Source: DASRAP01 sp035277145
GTDB taxonomy: Bacteria; Gemmatimonadota; Gemmatimonadetes; Gemmatimonadales; Gemmatimonadaceae
Assembly (NCBI GenBank): GCA_035277145.1
Contig: DATELA010000089.1
Coordinates: 11,787-75,786 of the forward strand
Reading direction: 5' to 3'
DNA length: 64,000 nucleotides
Positions 1 through 8,590 of the stretch are shown piece by piece. The number at the start of each line of letters is the position of its first letter. Position 1 is the first letter of the stretch. The position numbers and the translations under genes are program-made. Under the pieces are notes generated by a model, which saw only the letters and a program-made list of their open reading frames with translations, ran no database searches and was not told the origin of the DNA.

Positions 1-427
1 CCGCCCACAGCATGATATCGGCCACGTTGAAGATGTAGAACCGCGAGCGGCCGAAGCCGATATCAATGAAGTCGACCACGCCGCGCTCCGAGAGTATGCG
101 CCACGCGAGGTTGCCAATCGCGCCGCCGAGGAGCAGGCCGAGTGCGGCTTGCTGAAGCTTGTGCGCGCGAGGTGTTTTCAAAGCCAGGCGCAGCAGGACA
201 GCAACGATGACGAGTCCGAATGCGATCAGGATCGAACGGTCGTATGGACCGAGCGGAAGGCCCATCGCGGCGCCGTCGTTGTACGCGAGTGTGAACTGGA
301 CCACATCGCCGACCACGGGGTGCGCGACATGTTCCGGCGCGAGGAATTCCTGCGCCATTTCCTTGGTCGTGCAATCCGCAAGGAACGCGAGAAACGCAAA
401 TGGAAACGCGAGACGAAGCCGGCGCAT
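1..427 (-). CDS. lspA: Lipoprotein signal peptidase II, 3' end outside window
   Basis: Inner-membrane aspartyl protease that removes the signal peptide of prolipoproteins after lipidation of the +1 Cys. About 142 N-terminal residues are visible; the C-terminus lies beyond base 1. I see the first membrane segment (residues 6-18), the conserved N-x-G-A-A loop (YNDGAA, 49-54), the GGAIGN segment (101-106), and both catalytic aspartates: D119 in GVVDFID and D137 in FNVAD. The usual Asp of the GN-x-x-D-R motif is replaced (GNLAWR). ATG start at 427, divergent from the hydrolase at 516. Many lipoproteins in this window would be its substrates. Confidence 0.93.
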   Translation of the reverse strand, partial: MRRLRLAFPFAFLAFLADCTTKEMAQEFLAPEHVAHPVVGDVVQFTLAYNDGAAMGLPLGPYDRSILIAFGLVIVAVLLRLALKTPRAHKLQQAALGLLLGGAIGNLAWRILSERGVVDFIDIGFGRSRFYIFNVADIMLWA

Positions 428-435
428 TGAACGGT

Positions 436-457
436 GGTTTGCGGTCGGTTTGCGGTC
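436..457. repeat. Perfect 11-bp tandem duplication in lspA leader
   Basis: The unit GGTTTGCGGTC occurs twice without a gap (436-446 and 447-457), 9 bases upstream of the lspA start codon. It may be replication slippage or a direct-repeat binding site; nothing else tells which. Confidence 0.7.
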
Positions 458-515
458 AGTCGGACCAAGCTAACACATTTGAGCCCGCTCACTTTTCGCC
501 GACGCTGACGACACT

Positions 516-1799
516 ATGGATTATCAGTTCGCTGATTTCGACACGGCACATTTCCGGGCCGAACCGCGACGCACAGCAATTGGGCCGTGGACGGTTGAAC
601 ACCTGAGCTTCGGCGTGCCTGCGACACTGGATCATGCACCAATTGTGTTCATTGGCGGTGCATTCCAGAACGCGTGGTCGTTCCTGCGCGAAGTGCGCCA
701 CTTCATTGAACAGCGGCCAGTCATTCTCGTCGATCTGCCCGGGCAGGGGCAAAACAATCAGCTCTCCGAACCGCTGACGTTTCGCGATTTCGCAACGCTG
801 CTCCGGCAGTTTCTCGACGAACATCGCATTGATCGCATCGTGCCGGTCGGATTGTCGTACGGGAGCGGCATCGCGTACACGTTCGCGCAACAGTCCCCCG
901 ATCGCGTGGAACGCCTCATACTCGGCGGCACGACCGAACAGATTCGCGCACGCGTACATCGCGCGTTGCTCACCAGTTTCTGGTATCTGGATCAGGGCAG
1001 GGACGATGTGTTCGCGGCGTCAGTACTTCATCATCTGTTGAATCTCTCGCAGCGCAACGTGACCGGGATTTCGGACCGTGTTGTCGACAGCCTGCGGCTC
1101 GGCATGATGGAACTCACCGACGTCGAACGGCTGCGCTACAAGCACAACTCCACGCGGTTGTTCACCGACAAGCTTGGCGGAGAGGTGGGTTGCAAGACGT
1201 TGATCTTCACCGCCACGCACGATCATTTCACCGCGCCGTTCGAAGCGTTGTCGCTTGCCCAGCGTTGCAAGCAATCTGAGTTCGTGATGATCGAACGCGG
1301 CGATCACCTCGCGCCCGTCGAGAATCCCCGGACGGTGATCGCGCTGTACGATGCGTTTCTGAACGACCGGCCGCTCGCAGGTATTCCCGGCGTGCACACG
1401 GGCAGCGCTGCGGTCGACGCGACGAAAGAACGCCGCATGCTCGAGCGTCGCGACGGACGCCGGCGCGACGTGCGAGTGAAACTGCCCGGCGGTGTGGAAA
1501 CCAAAGCGGTGCTGCTCGATTACAACGCGCACGGATGTTTGTTCGAGCCATCGAACGGTGCATCGCTCGAGAACGGCGACGAACCGGTGCGGATTGCGAT
1601 TTCCGCGATCGGCGCGGAGTCAGACGCGGTGTTACTGCCCGACACACGTGGCGTGCGCGCGGTGTTCCTGCAGGACGCGTTCGCCACGCTCGGCAAAATG
1701 CCCGTGATGACGGTTGAAATGCCGTTGCCGAGTGATCTGCGTCAGTCGGGCCGGCGCATTTCGATTGCGCAGCGCCTCGCGGATTTGCCCGAGGAATAA
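516..1799 (+). CDS. Alpha/beta hydrolase with C-terminal PilZ-like domain
   Basis: 427 residues in two parts. Residues 1-285 are an alpha/beta hydrolase: oxyanion-loop region FIGGAF (45-50), nucleophile elbow GLSYG with S114, acid D236 in THDHF, and base H264 in RGDH. Residues 306-400 resemble a PilZ c-di-GMP-binding domain: RRDGR (311-315) fits the RxxxR motif and DYNAHG (335-340) fits [D/N]xSxxG with Ser replaced by Asn. Predicted cytoplasmic, as no signal peptide is seen. The next plus-strand gene is a receiver/HD-GYP protein, so control by c-di-GMP is a plausible inference. Substrate unknown. ATG start without a clear Shine-Dalgarno. Confidence 0.85.
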   Translation: MDYQFADFDTAHFRAEPRRTAIGPWTVEHLSFGVPATLDHAPIVFIGGAFQNAWSFLREVRHFIEQRPVILVDLPGQGQNNQLSEPLTFRDFATLLRQFLDEHRIDRIVPVGLSYGSGIAYTFAQQSPDRVERLILGGTTEQIRARVHRALLTSFWYLDQGRDDVFAASVLHHLLNLSQRNVTGISDRVVDSLRLGMMELTDVERLRYKHNSTRLFTDKLGGEVGCKTLIFTATHDHFTAPFEALSLAQRCKQSEFVMIERGDHLAPVENPRTVIALYDAFLNDRPLAGIPGVHTGSAAVDATKERRMLERRDGRRRDVRVKLPGGVETKAVLLDYNAHGCLFEPSNGASLENGDEPVRIAISAIGAESDAVLLPDTRGVRAVFLQDAFATLGKMPVMTVEMPLPSDLRQSGRRISIAQRLADLPEE

Positions 1800-1806
1800 A
1801 CGCGCG

Positions 1807-2133
1807 TTAGGAGCAGTACGGGTCGACGACGTGCACGAACGTCTGGCCCGGCGCGATCGTCGCAGTCGAATCGTGGAAGTACACCACGTTCATGATCTTC
1901 ATGCGCGTGGTATGCAGGCCGGGTGATGTCGTGAAAATGCCCGATGACTGATTGTTGAGCAGCTGCATGGTATCGACGGGCGCACCGTCGATCAGAAATT
2001 CGAAATTGATCGGACCGCCGCACGTCGATGACGCCATGCGGAACTGAACGTTCGCGGGGCGCGCGTCGGTCGCATTCTCGCATGCGCCGGCGAGCGCGAC
2101 GATGACGATCAACCGCAGCGCACTGAATCGCAT
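1807..2133 (-). CDS. Small predicted lipoprotein, function unknown
   Basis: 108 residues. A hydrophobic signal (residues 6-16) ends in a lipobox-like LAGAC with Cys18. The mature part is short, probably all-beta, and has two further Cys near residues 38 and 107 that could form a disulfide. I do not recognise a family. It converges on the hydrolase (7-base gap) and lies opposite the two c-di-GMP-related genes, so it is probably transcribed alone. Confidence 0.75.
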   Translation of the reverse strand: MRFSALRLIVIVALAGACENATDARPANVQFRMASSTCGGPINFEFLIDGAPVDTMQLLNNQSSGIFTTSPGLHTTRMKIMNVVYFHDSTATIAPGQTFVHVVDPYCS

Positions 2134-2291
2134 GGCGGAAAACTACGTGTTTCCGGGCGCGGCGTGACGGGCCAATCGGCCGTTCTCCTGTGACCCGCGT
2201 CCCATTTCGCCGTCATACTCCAGTGCCGCGATGGTAACCCGTTGGTAGATTGCCGCGGCGATCAGTACTCACCGGGAAAGGAGATCGGTCC

Positions 2292-3365
2292 GTGCCTGAA
2301 CTCGAAACACCCGAGGCGCGCACACAGGTTCTCGTGGTCGACGACGACCCGGACGTCACGAGTGTCGTGCAACGGTTCCTCAAGAAGCGCGGATACGATG
2401 TTGTCACGGCCGCGTCCGGCGAGGAAGCGCTTGCCACGTTGCGTTTGCACGTTCCGGCGCTGATGCTGCTCGACGTCGGTCTTCCCGGCATGAACGGCAT
2501 CGATGTGCTCGAAGCGCTGCCGAACGCGCTCGATGCCGACTCGGTGCTGACCGTGATCATGATGACGGGCGAATCCGACGCGGCCACAGCAGCGGCGTGC
2601 ATGCAGCGCGGCGCGATGGACTATCTGGTCAAGCCCGTCACGCTCCAGGATCTCGATCGCGCCGTGACGCGCGCGACAGCACGCCGCACCCAGGCCGTCG
2701 TACTCAAAGAGGGTCACGACTGGCTCGGCGAAGAAGTACGCCGGAGCGCGGATGAACTGACGATTGCGTATCAGCGGCTCGAGAACCTGAGCCAGGCGAC
2801 GCTCGAAGCGCTGGTGAGCGTCCTCGAAGCGAAGAGTTCTCACCTCGCGGGACACTCGACGCGCGTCGCGACGTTTTCCGCGACCGTGGCAACCGAACTC
2901 GGAATGACCGACGAGGAAATCGAGCAAGTGCGTCGCGCCGGCCGCCTGCACGATCTTGGCATGATCGGCATTCGCGAGAGCACCGTCGACACGAAGGGAA
3001 AACTCAGCGCCGAAGATTTCGAACACATCAAGGAACACGTTGCAATAGGTGTTCGCATTCTTCAGCCGTTCGAGCATTTGAAGTCCATCGTGGACATGAT
3101 TCGCACGCACCACGAAAACTGGGATGGTACGGGCTATCCGCAGGGACTCAAAGGCGACGCGATTCCTATTGGCGGGCGCATTATCCGTGCGGCCGAGGTG
3201 TACGACGCGCTCACAACGCAGCGTCAATATCAGGACGTGATCGCGCCGGAGGCTGCGCTCAAGCGGATGGGCGCGATGAGCGGCACGATTCTCGATCCGA
3301 AAGTAATGGACGCGCTGAAGGTTGCGGTGAGCCGGAAGCGCGTGCTCGAGTTTATCGAGGACTAG
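2292..3365 (+). CDS. Response regulator with HD-GYP domain
   Basis: 357 residues. The N-terminal receiver has acidic residues 17-19 (VVDDDPD), phospho-acceptor D61 (LLDVGLPGMNG) and K114 (YLVKP). A helical linker leads to an HD-GYP domain with H220-D221 and HHENWDGTGYP at 273-283. HD-GYP proteins hydrolyse c-di-GMP. Two usually conserved positions differ: HDLGM instead of HDIGK, and AAEVYDAL instead of VADVFDAL, so activity is uncertain. Start GTG at 2292 is chosen because AAAGGAG (2277-2283) sits 8 bases upstream; an earlier in-frame ATG at 2250 has no such site. No partner histidine kinase is in the window. Its stop overlaps the convergent permease gene by 4 bases. Confidence 0.9.
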   Translation: MPELETPEARTQVLVVDDDPDVTSVVQRFLKKRGYDVVTAASGEEALATLRLHVPALMLLDVGLPGMNGIDVLEALPNALDADSVLTVIMMTGESDAATAAACMQRGAMDYLVKPVTLQDLDRAVTRATARRTQAVVLKEGHDWLGEEVRRSADELTIAYQRLENLSQATLEALVSVLEAKSSHLAGHSTRVATFSATVATELGMTDEEIEQVRRAGRLHDLGMIGIRESTVDTKGKLSAEDFEHIKEHVAIGVRILQPFEHLKSIVDMIRTHHENWDGTGYPQGLKGDAIPIGGRIIRAAEVYDALTTQRQYQDVIAPEAALKRMGAMSGTILDPKVMDALKVAVSRKRVLEFIED

Positions 3366-5785
3366 TCGCCGCTTCGCAGCACCGCAGTTGCAGGATCGGT
3401 TCGCGAGCCGGCGCGCGCGGGAATAAGCGTCGAGACAAACGCGGTCGCGAGCAGCAACGTCGCCACGCTGGTGAGTGTGGCTACGTTCGACGCGGTAACG
3501 CCGTAGAGCAGCGACCCCAATGCGCGGTTCGCAACCACCGCGATCGCAATGCCGGCTGCCACGCCGACAGTCGCTATGCGCAGTCCGCGCCGCAGCAGCA
3601 TCGCCTCGACATTGTGCCGCGTGGCGCCGAGCGCCATGCGGATGCCCATCTCGCGCGTTTGCTGACGCACGAGTGTCGCCATGACGGAGAACAACCCGAT
3701 CGCGGCGAGCGCGAGCGACGCAACCGCAAACACAGCGAGCAGAAACGCGTTGAGTCGCGGTTGCGCGAGTGGACCGGCAAGGTGTGCGTCGAACGGTGCC
3801 GCGCTCGTGATCACGACGCCCGGTGCACCCTCAGCAACTGCTTGTCGCAACGATGGAATCACAAGCGCTGAAGCATCGCGCGTGCGAATGGCGAGCGTGG
3901 TTGGTGCAAATGGAAAGAATGATTGCGCCAGCGGGAAGTACACACTGGGCATTGCTTCACGCAGATCTCGATAGCGCGTATCCGGCACGACACCCACAAC
4001 AGTGAGCGCGCGCAACGTTCTGCCCATGACGAGTCGTTTGCCAATGGGATCCTGATTCGGCCAATAACGCCGTGCGAGTCCTTCGCTGATCACAATCACG
4101 GGCTCGCTGCCAGCGCGATCGCTGTCGTTGATCGCGCGCCCACGTACGACTGAAAGCCCGAAGGTGCTGAAATAGTCTGGTGTAACGAGCTCCATGTTGA
4201 ACATGGCGTTGCGCGCTGCGTCGTCGGCGGACTGACCTTCGATCGCGGCGCGACCGGTCCAGCCCGCGGCGCCTGAGAAGGGAACCGCAACCACCGGTGA
4301 CGCACCAACGACGCCTGGTGCTTCGCGCACAAGAGGCAGCAACGCGCGCAGCATCTCCAACTGTTTGTCGCGCGTCTCGTATGCGCCTCGTGGTACGCTC
4401 AGTTCCGCGAGCACCAGACGATTCGCGTCGAACGCGAGATTCGCGCCGCGCAGGTTGATGAAGCTGCGCCCGATCAGTGCAGCAGCGGACAAGACCAATA
4501 CCGCAAGCGCGACTTGCGTCGACACGAGTGCTTCGCGCGCAAACCGCGCTCGGCGGCTTCCACTGTGACGAGTACCTGAGCGAAGTGCTTCGTTCAGATC
4601 TGCGTTCGCAGTCGCGAATGCCGGCACCAACCCGAATGCAAGCATCGCGCACGCACTGATCCCGATCGCGGCGGCCACAGTTGTCGCATCCGTGCGCACG
4701 GTGGCGATCAACGGAATGCCGGCGGGCGCAAGTGCGACGAAGGCGCGTACGGCGACGTTTGCGACGACTGCACCAAGTGCACCGCCGGCGATGGCGAGCG
4801 CTGCATTTTCGGTCACGAGTTGCGTGGCGATTCGCGCGCGCGATGCGCCGAGTGCGCCTCGCACCGCGATCTCGCGTGTGCGCGCGAGTCCGCGCACGAG
4901 CAGCAGGTTGCCGACGTTGATGCACGTGATGAGCAGCAGAATCGCGGATGCTGCCGCAAAGATCAGCACGGCAGGACGAACGTCGCCGAGTATTTGACGG
5001 GGCAGTGATGTCGCGACGCCGTTGAGATCGAGCGATGCGCGCGAATTCAACGGAAGCTCCGCGAGGTACGCGGAGAGTTCGGCGCCGGCGTCACGGATTG
5101 CCGCATCGGATTGCAGCCGTCCGACGAGCGTCAGCGCGGCGAGGCTCGAATCGCTCGCGGTGCGTAAGCGCGCCGGCGTATACGGCGCCCAGAAATCGGT
5201 GCCTGCCGGATACTCCAAACCTTCGGGCGCAACACCGACGATGGTGTAGCGCGTGCCGTCGGCATGCATTGTGAGGTCGCGACCGATCACGTTCGAGTCG
5301 GCGGCGAAGTGATTTGTCCACGTCGAGTAGCTCAGTACTGCGACGGGCGCGGCGCCGATCGCGTCGTCATCTGTTTGCAGCGTACGACCGACCGCGGCTC
5401 GCGTTCCGAGCACGTCGAAATAGTTGCCCGAGACCAACGCGCGGCGCATGCGCGTGATGCCGTCGTTGTGCAACACGGGACCGGGAAGCGCGCCGTAGTA
5501 ATCGACACGGGCGATTTCGCCGATGGTGCGCGCGCGGCGCGAAAACTCGTCGGCTTGTGTGAGGCTGAGCGCCCACACGGGTGCGCTACCATCGCGACGT
5601 GCGGCTGAAAGGCTGACGAGCCGATCCTGGTCGTGCACCGGCAGCGGCCGGAGCAGGAACGCGTTGGCTACCGTGAACACTGCCGTCGCGAGACCGATGC
5701 CGATTGCGAGCGTGATCGTCGCCGTGAGTGCGAAGCCAGGTGCGCGCAGAATGGCGCGCACGGCGGAGCGAAGGGCGCCGTTCAT
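3362..5785 (-). CDS. ADOP-type FtsX/MacB permease without prefix domain
   Basis: 807 residues. Architecture of the Acidobacterial duplicated orphan permease family: N-terminal membrane helix (about 18-38), periplasmic MacB-like domain, FtsX module with three helices (about 265-400), a second helix plus periplasmic domain, and a C-terminal FtsX module (about 680-800, containing QTREMGIRMALGA). No ATPase is encoded nearby. Unlike the ADOPs at 20259 and 26518 it begins directly at the first helix, without the ~80-residue cytoplasmic prefix, and has no PadR gene. Last gene of a three-gene operon; its ATG overlaps the upstream stop (ATGA). Substrate unknown; macrolide- or lipoprotein-type export is only a family-level guess. 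Confidence 0.92.
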   Translation of the reverse strand: MNGALRSAVRAILRAPGFALTATITLAIGIGLATAVFTVANAFLLRPLPVHDQDRLVSLSAARRDGSAPVWALSLTQADEFSRRARTIGEIARVDYYGALPGPVLHNDGITRMRRALVSGNYFDVLGTRAAVGRTLQTDDDAIGAAPVAVLSYSTWTNHFAADSNVIGRDLTMHADGTRYTIVGVAPEGLEYPAGTDFWAPYTPARLRTASDSSLAALTLVGRLQSDAAIRDAGAELSAYLAELPLNSRASLDLNGVATSLPRQILGDVRPAVLIFAAASAILLLITCINVGNLLLVRGLARTREIAVRGALGASRARIATQLVTENAALAIAGGALGAVVANVAVRAFVALAPAGIPLIATVRTDATTVAAAIGISACAMLAFGLVPAFATANADLNEALRSGTRHSGSRRARFAREALVSTQVALAVLVLSAAALIGRSFINLRGANLAFDANRLVLAELSVPRGAYETRDKQLEMLRALLPLVREAPGVVGASPVVAVPFSGAAGWTGRAAIEGQSADDAARNAMFNMELVTPDYFSTFGLSVVRGRAINDSDRAGSEPVIVISEGLARRYWPNQDPIGKRLVMGRTLRALTVVGVVPDTRYRDLREAMPSVYFPLAQSFFPFAPTTLAIRTRDASALVIPSLRQAVAEGAPGVVITSAAPFDAHLAGPLAQPRLNAFLLAVFAVASLALAAIGLFSVMATLVRQQTREMGIRMALGATRHNVEAMLLRRGLRIATVGVAAGIAIAVVANRALGSLLYGVTASNVATLTSVATLLLATAFVSTLIPARAGSRTDPATAVLRSGD

Positions 5786-6279
5786 CGAGACTCCTGGCGG
5801 GAGTGTGCGTCTGCCGCGGACATGGGCGACCGTTCATTGAGACTGGCCGGAACGCCGCGATCATTGAGCGCTGCGGAGCCCGCTCGGCGCGCAAGCGCGA
5901 ACGTTGCGGCGGCTGTGACGGCACCGAGCAGCGCGAACATTGCCGCGGCGATCGCTGCGCTCAACGGCGATTTAGCGCCGCCGAGTGCGAGGCCAATCGC
6001 AGGCACGACCAGCGATGCCGCGACGCCCCACCCAATGACGCGCGGAAAGCTGAGTGTCGCAAACGTTCGCCGTCGCTCCACTGTCATGAGCAGAGCGCCG
6101 AACGTAAGCCCGGTGATTGCTCCCATTACCGACATTCCGCGCGCGAGCGTACCGATGCTTGCGCTGAACGCCTTCCCTTCGACGATGTCGTAGGCGATTT
6201 GAACGAGGACGCCCAACGGAACGAAAACGATGGCCCACGTCACGGTTATGCCCGCGAGTCCTCGCAATCGCCTCAACAC
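5782..6279 (-). CDS. Membrane protein, four to five helices
   Basis: 165 residues from GTG 6279, 8 bases after the upstream stop with AGGA before it; a longer reading from 6387 would overlap the zinc-ribbon gene. Helices lie about at 12-32, 45-65, 80-105 and 115-135, and the tail is polar and Ser/Arg-rich. A paralogue lies at 31202-31780: both have a basic RRR loop followed by L-S/T-x-x-R-x-x-x-W-G and a VP-containing helix. Translationally coupled (ATGA) to the ADOP downstream, so it may assist that permease. No named family recognised. Confidence 0.78.
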   Translation of the reverse strand: MLRRLRGLAGITVTWAIVFVPLGVLVQIAYDIVEGKAFSASIGTLARGMSVMGAITGLTFGALLMTVERRRTFATLSFPRVIGWGVAASLVVPAIGLALGGAKSPLSAAIAAAMFALLGAVTAAATFALARRAGSAALNDRGVPASLNERSPMSAADAHSRQESR

Positions 6280-6287
6280 GGTACGTC

Positions 6288-6506
6288 CTATTCCTTGGGT
6301 CGCGCGTAGGACTGCAGCAATCCGCAACGCGGGCAGCGGTACGTCGTGGTTGGATACTTCTCGCCTTTCACGCGAATGCCGTACCACTTCCTCTGCGGCT
6401 CACCTTCCGCCCACTGCTGCTGGCCGACGGAATTGCTCTCGCCACGATCAATGAGGAAGCCTTCTTCCATTGAGACGCGGCACGTAGGGCAGGAGGGAGT
6501 TTGCAT
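6288..6506 (-). CDS. Small zinc-ribbon protein
   Basis: 72 residues with two Cys pairs, C6/C9 (CPTC) and C58/C61 (CPRC), the spacing of a zinc ribbon. The middle (MEEGFLIDRG ... QWAEGEP ... KWYG) matches my memory of a conserved DUF6487-type family, not checked. Cytoplasmic, function unknown. First gene of the operon leading to the ADOP at 3362, which is an unusual companion for an orphan permease. Confidence 0.82.
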   Translation of the reverse strand: MQTPSCPTCRVSMEEGFLIDRGESNSVGQQQWAEGEPQRKWYGIRVKGEKYPTTTYRCPRCGLLQSYARPKE

Positions 6507-6536
6507 GTTCAGGTGGTGAAGTGCGCATGGTCGCGA

Positions 6537-7097
6537 TCAGCAACAGTCGATCAGCGAGTAGAAGCGCCCGCCGCGATTGCTCCATCCTAGCGCCATCATA
6601 CGATCGCCGCCTGGAGAGAATGTGAACACGATGATCGGCGCGCCGCTGATCTCGTCCCAGATCTCGTTGCCAGTTCTCGTTTCAGACGGCGGTCGATCGC
6701 TGGCGACGACGGCTGGAATCTGACGCGCATGAGCTTCGGCGGATGTGCGAAGGTCTTCGACAAAGCCGGCCGGCGATTTGAACTTCAATTCGGCGAAGAA
6801 GTTTGTTCGATACTCAGCGAGATGCGCGCGGTGCTGCGCGGCAGTTCGCATTCGTCGAGTCGCGTCGAAGCCGATACGGCGCGTGATCGGCACAAACCGC
6901 ATCTGATAGAGCACGCGGCCTTCCGACGTAATCATAAAGGTCACGTCGAGCTCGTCGATCGTACGGCCAACGCCGACAAGTCGCAATAGCTCAGGCTTGC
7001 CGTCGCCAGTGAGATCGCGATTGGTCTCAGCGAGCACAATCGTCGTATCAGTCGCCACGGTTGCGAGCGCGAACCCTATGGCTGCGATCAGTGGCAT
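6537..7097 (-). CDS. Secreted protein with DLTGDGKPE motif
   Basis: 186 residues. A short N-terminal hydrophobic stretch (3-22) suggests export. Residues 27-36 read NRDLTGDGKP, a D-x-x-G-D-G-x motif like Ca-binding loops of FG-GAP/VCBS repeats, but only one copy is present. It ends in a Cys pair (DCC). A related motif (ATGDLTGKG) occurs in the secreted protein at 18581. Family and function not recognised. It lies 10 bases after the upstream membrane protein gene and is probably co-transcribed with it. Confidence 0.72.
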   Translation of the reverse strand: MPLIAAIGFALATVATDTTIVLAETNRDLTGDGKPELLRLVGVGRTIDELDVTFMITSEGRVLYQMRFVPITRRIGFDATRRMRTAAQHRAHLAEYRTNFFAELKFKSPAGFVEDLRTSAEAHARQIPAVVASDRPPSETRTGNEIWDEISGAPIIVFTFSPGGDRMMALGWSNRGGRFYSLIDCC

Positions 7098-7107
7098 TGG
7101 GTGCGGC

Positions 7108-8010
7108 TCAGGGTTTCACGGTCGTGGGCTGATTCGCGTCGTACAGGCGCTCCCAGCGATGAAACAGCCCTGCGCTACGCATGGTAAGCCAACCCGTCAC
7201 CACGGTTGCCGCGAGAAGCGCGAACCATGATACCGTGCCAAGCGAGCCCGCGAGCCACCATGATCGCTCGGCGAACAGGAACCCAAGGCCGCCGATCACC
7301 GATCCGAGCACGAGCGCGGAATACTGTGCGCCGATGCGATCCTCACGGAGGTCGAGCGCGCGAATCGTCGCCGACGCAATAGTCACAGGTGGATCGCGCC
7401 GCGAGAGTCGCACGGTCAGCTGTTCAAGGTCGACGCCCGCCACGCGTCCCACGCACATTGCGCCGTCGCTCAGTGCGAGCCGCACGACTTCCTGACGCTC
7501 CAGAAACGAGACTCGGAATACGAGCGTGTCAAGCGCGTCGTCCGTTGGCTTGGCGCGCCGCCGGGGCGCGCGTTCGGGGAGCCGAGGTCGGATCGGCAAG
7601 CGCTTGGGGATCGGAAGCGCGCGAATGATTCGCTTTGCGGCGAGCCACGGCCACATCTGCGCATGTTCGGCCATCTCGTCTTCTGCCGACTGCATACCGA
7701 TCAGAAACGCTTCGTCGTTGAGCGGGATTCGCTTGCCGTGCTCATCGACAATTGCTTTCGTTGGGCGGCCGCGACGACCTGTAAGGAGCCCGCCCAGGTA
7801 TACCCGCACTCGCCGCGGCAGAACAAAGCCGGCGAGAGTCGCGCCAACCATGATTCCCCCAATGACGCCTTCCTTCGCCCCCAGCGCCACGAGCGCGAAG
7901 AGCGCGACTGTTGTGAGGACAGTCTCTACGCGATCGCTTGCGGCAAAAGAGTCGAGTGGTCGAACCACTCCAGCAGGCCGCGGGCTCGGCTTGAGATTGA
8001 TCGCGATCAT
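7108..8010 (-). CDS. Membrane protein with central soluble domain
   Basis: 300 residues. Two helices near the N-terminus (about 33-48 and 50-66), a basic soluble middle with a Pro/Arg-rich linker (130-155) and a beta-rich stretch (165-220), then two C-terminal helices (about 228-245 and 253-275). No catalytic motif or family recognised. The layout suggests an inner-membrane protein with a cytoplasmic middle domain. Confidence 0.72.
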   Translation of the reverse strand: MIAINLKPSPRPAGVVRPLDSFAASDRVETVLTTVALFALVALGAKEGVIGGIMVGATLAGFVLPRRVRVYLGGLLTGRRGRPTKAIVDEHGKRIPLNDEAFLIGMQSAEDEMAEHAQMWPWLAAKRIIRALPIPKRLPIRPRLPERAPRRRAKPTDDALDTLVFRVSFLERQEVVRLALSDGAMCVGRVAGVDLEQLTVRLSRRDPPVTIASATIRALDLREDRIGAQYSALVLGSVIGGLGFLFAERSWWLAGSLGTVSWFALLAATVVTGWLTMRSAGLFHRWERLYDANQPTTVKP

Positions 8011-8080
8011 CAGTCCGGGAATTCGCCTGCGCTAACAGAAGTCGAAGCAAAACGTGAACGGGCGCATGGCGTGCCGAATA

Positions 8081-8590
8081 CTAGCGCCCCGTTCGCGGCT
8101 TCCAGTGCCACAGCGCCGCGAGCGTCGCGTTGGGAAGTCGATGTCCCGTTTGCCGCGCGACCATGACGATCTGGCCGCGATGATGCGCTTCGTGCGCGAT
8201 GAAATACGTTGCGACGTGCGCCACGTCGAGTGACAGGTTGCGCCACGTGTAGCCCTTTGACGGTGGAACCGTCCCGCCGTTCGCGACGCCGAGCGCGATC
8301 AACGCTTCGATCCCGGCGCCGCTGCGCTTCAAGGCGGCTACGACCTGCTGCGGTGTCGCGCGTCGATGATCGATGCGCGCCGGCGTCGCGACGCGATGTT
8401 CTGCGCCAAGCGTTTTGATCCACATGCAGCGCGTGTTGTGCAGATGCGCTGCGATTCCGCCGATCGTCCGTCGAGGCATTTCAGGAACGGTCGTCTTCCA
8501 CAGCGCAGCGGGCAAATGCTGCACGAATTCCGTGGTCACACGATTGCTGGTACGCCATACACGCACCAGCGCATCAGCGTCGCGCGTCAC
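8081..8590 (-). CDS. DinB/YfiT-like protein
   Basis: 169 residues. A four-helix-bundle DinB-superfamily protein: candidate metal-binding His in AAHLHN and in HEAHHRGQ near the C-terminus. This superfamily includes metal-dependent thiol transferases, but the substrate here is unknown. GTG start at 8590 overlaps the upstream stop (GTGA); the longer upstream reading would run through the preceding gene. A second DinB protein is at 16553. Confidence 0.85.
   Translation of the reverse strand: MTRDADALVRVWRTSNRVTTEFVQHLPAALWKTTVPEMPRRTIGGIAAHLHNTRCMWIKTLGAEHRVATPARIDHRRATPQQVVAALKRSGAGIEALIALGVANGGTVPPSKGYTWRNLSLDVAHVATYFIAHEAHHRGQIVMVARQTGHRLPNATLAALWHWKPRTGR

Noticed and set aside
2262..3227. 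321-codon frame on minus opposite the HD-GYP gene
   Set aside because: Composition is shadow-like (Arg/His-rich) and the plus strand encodes a well-conserved protein.
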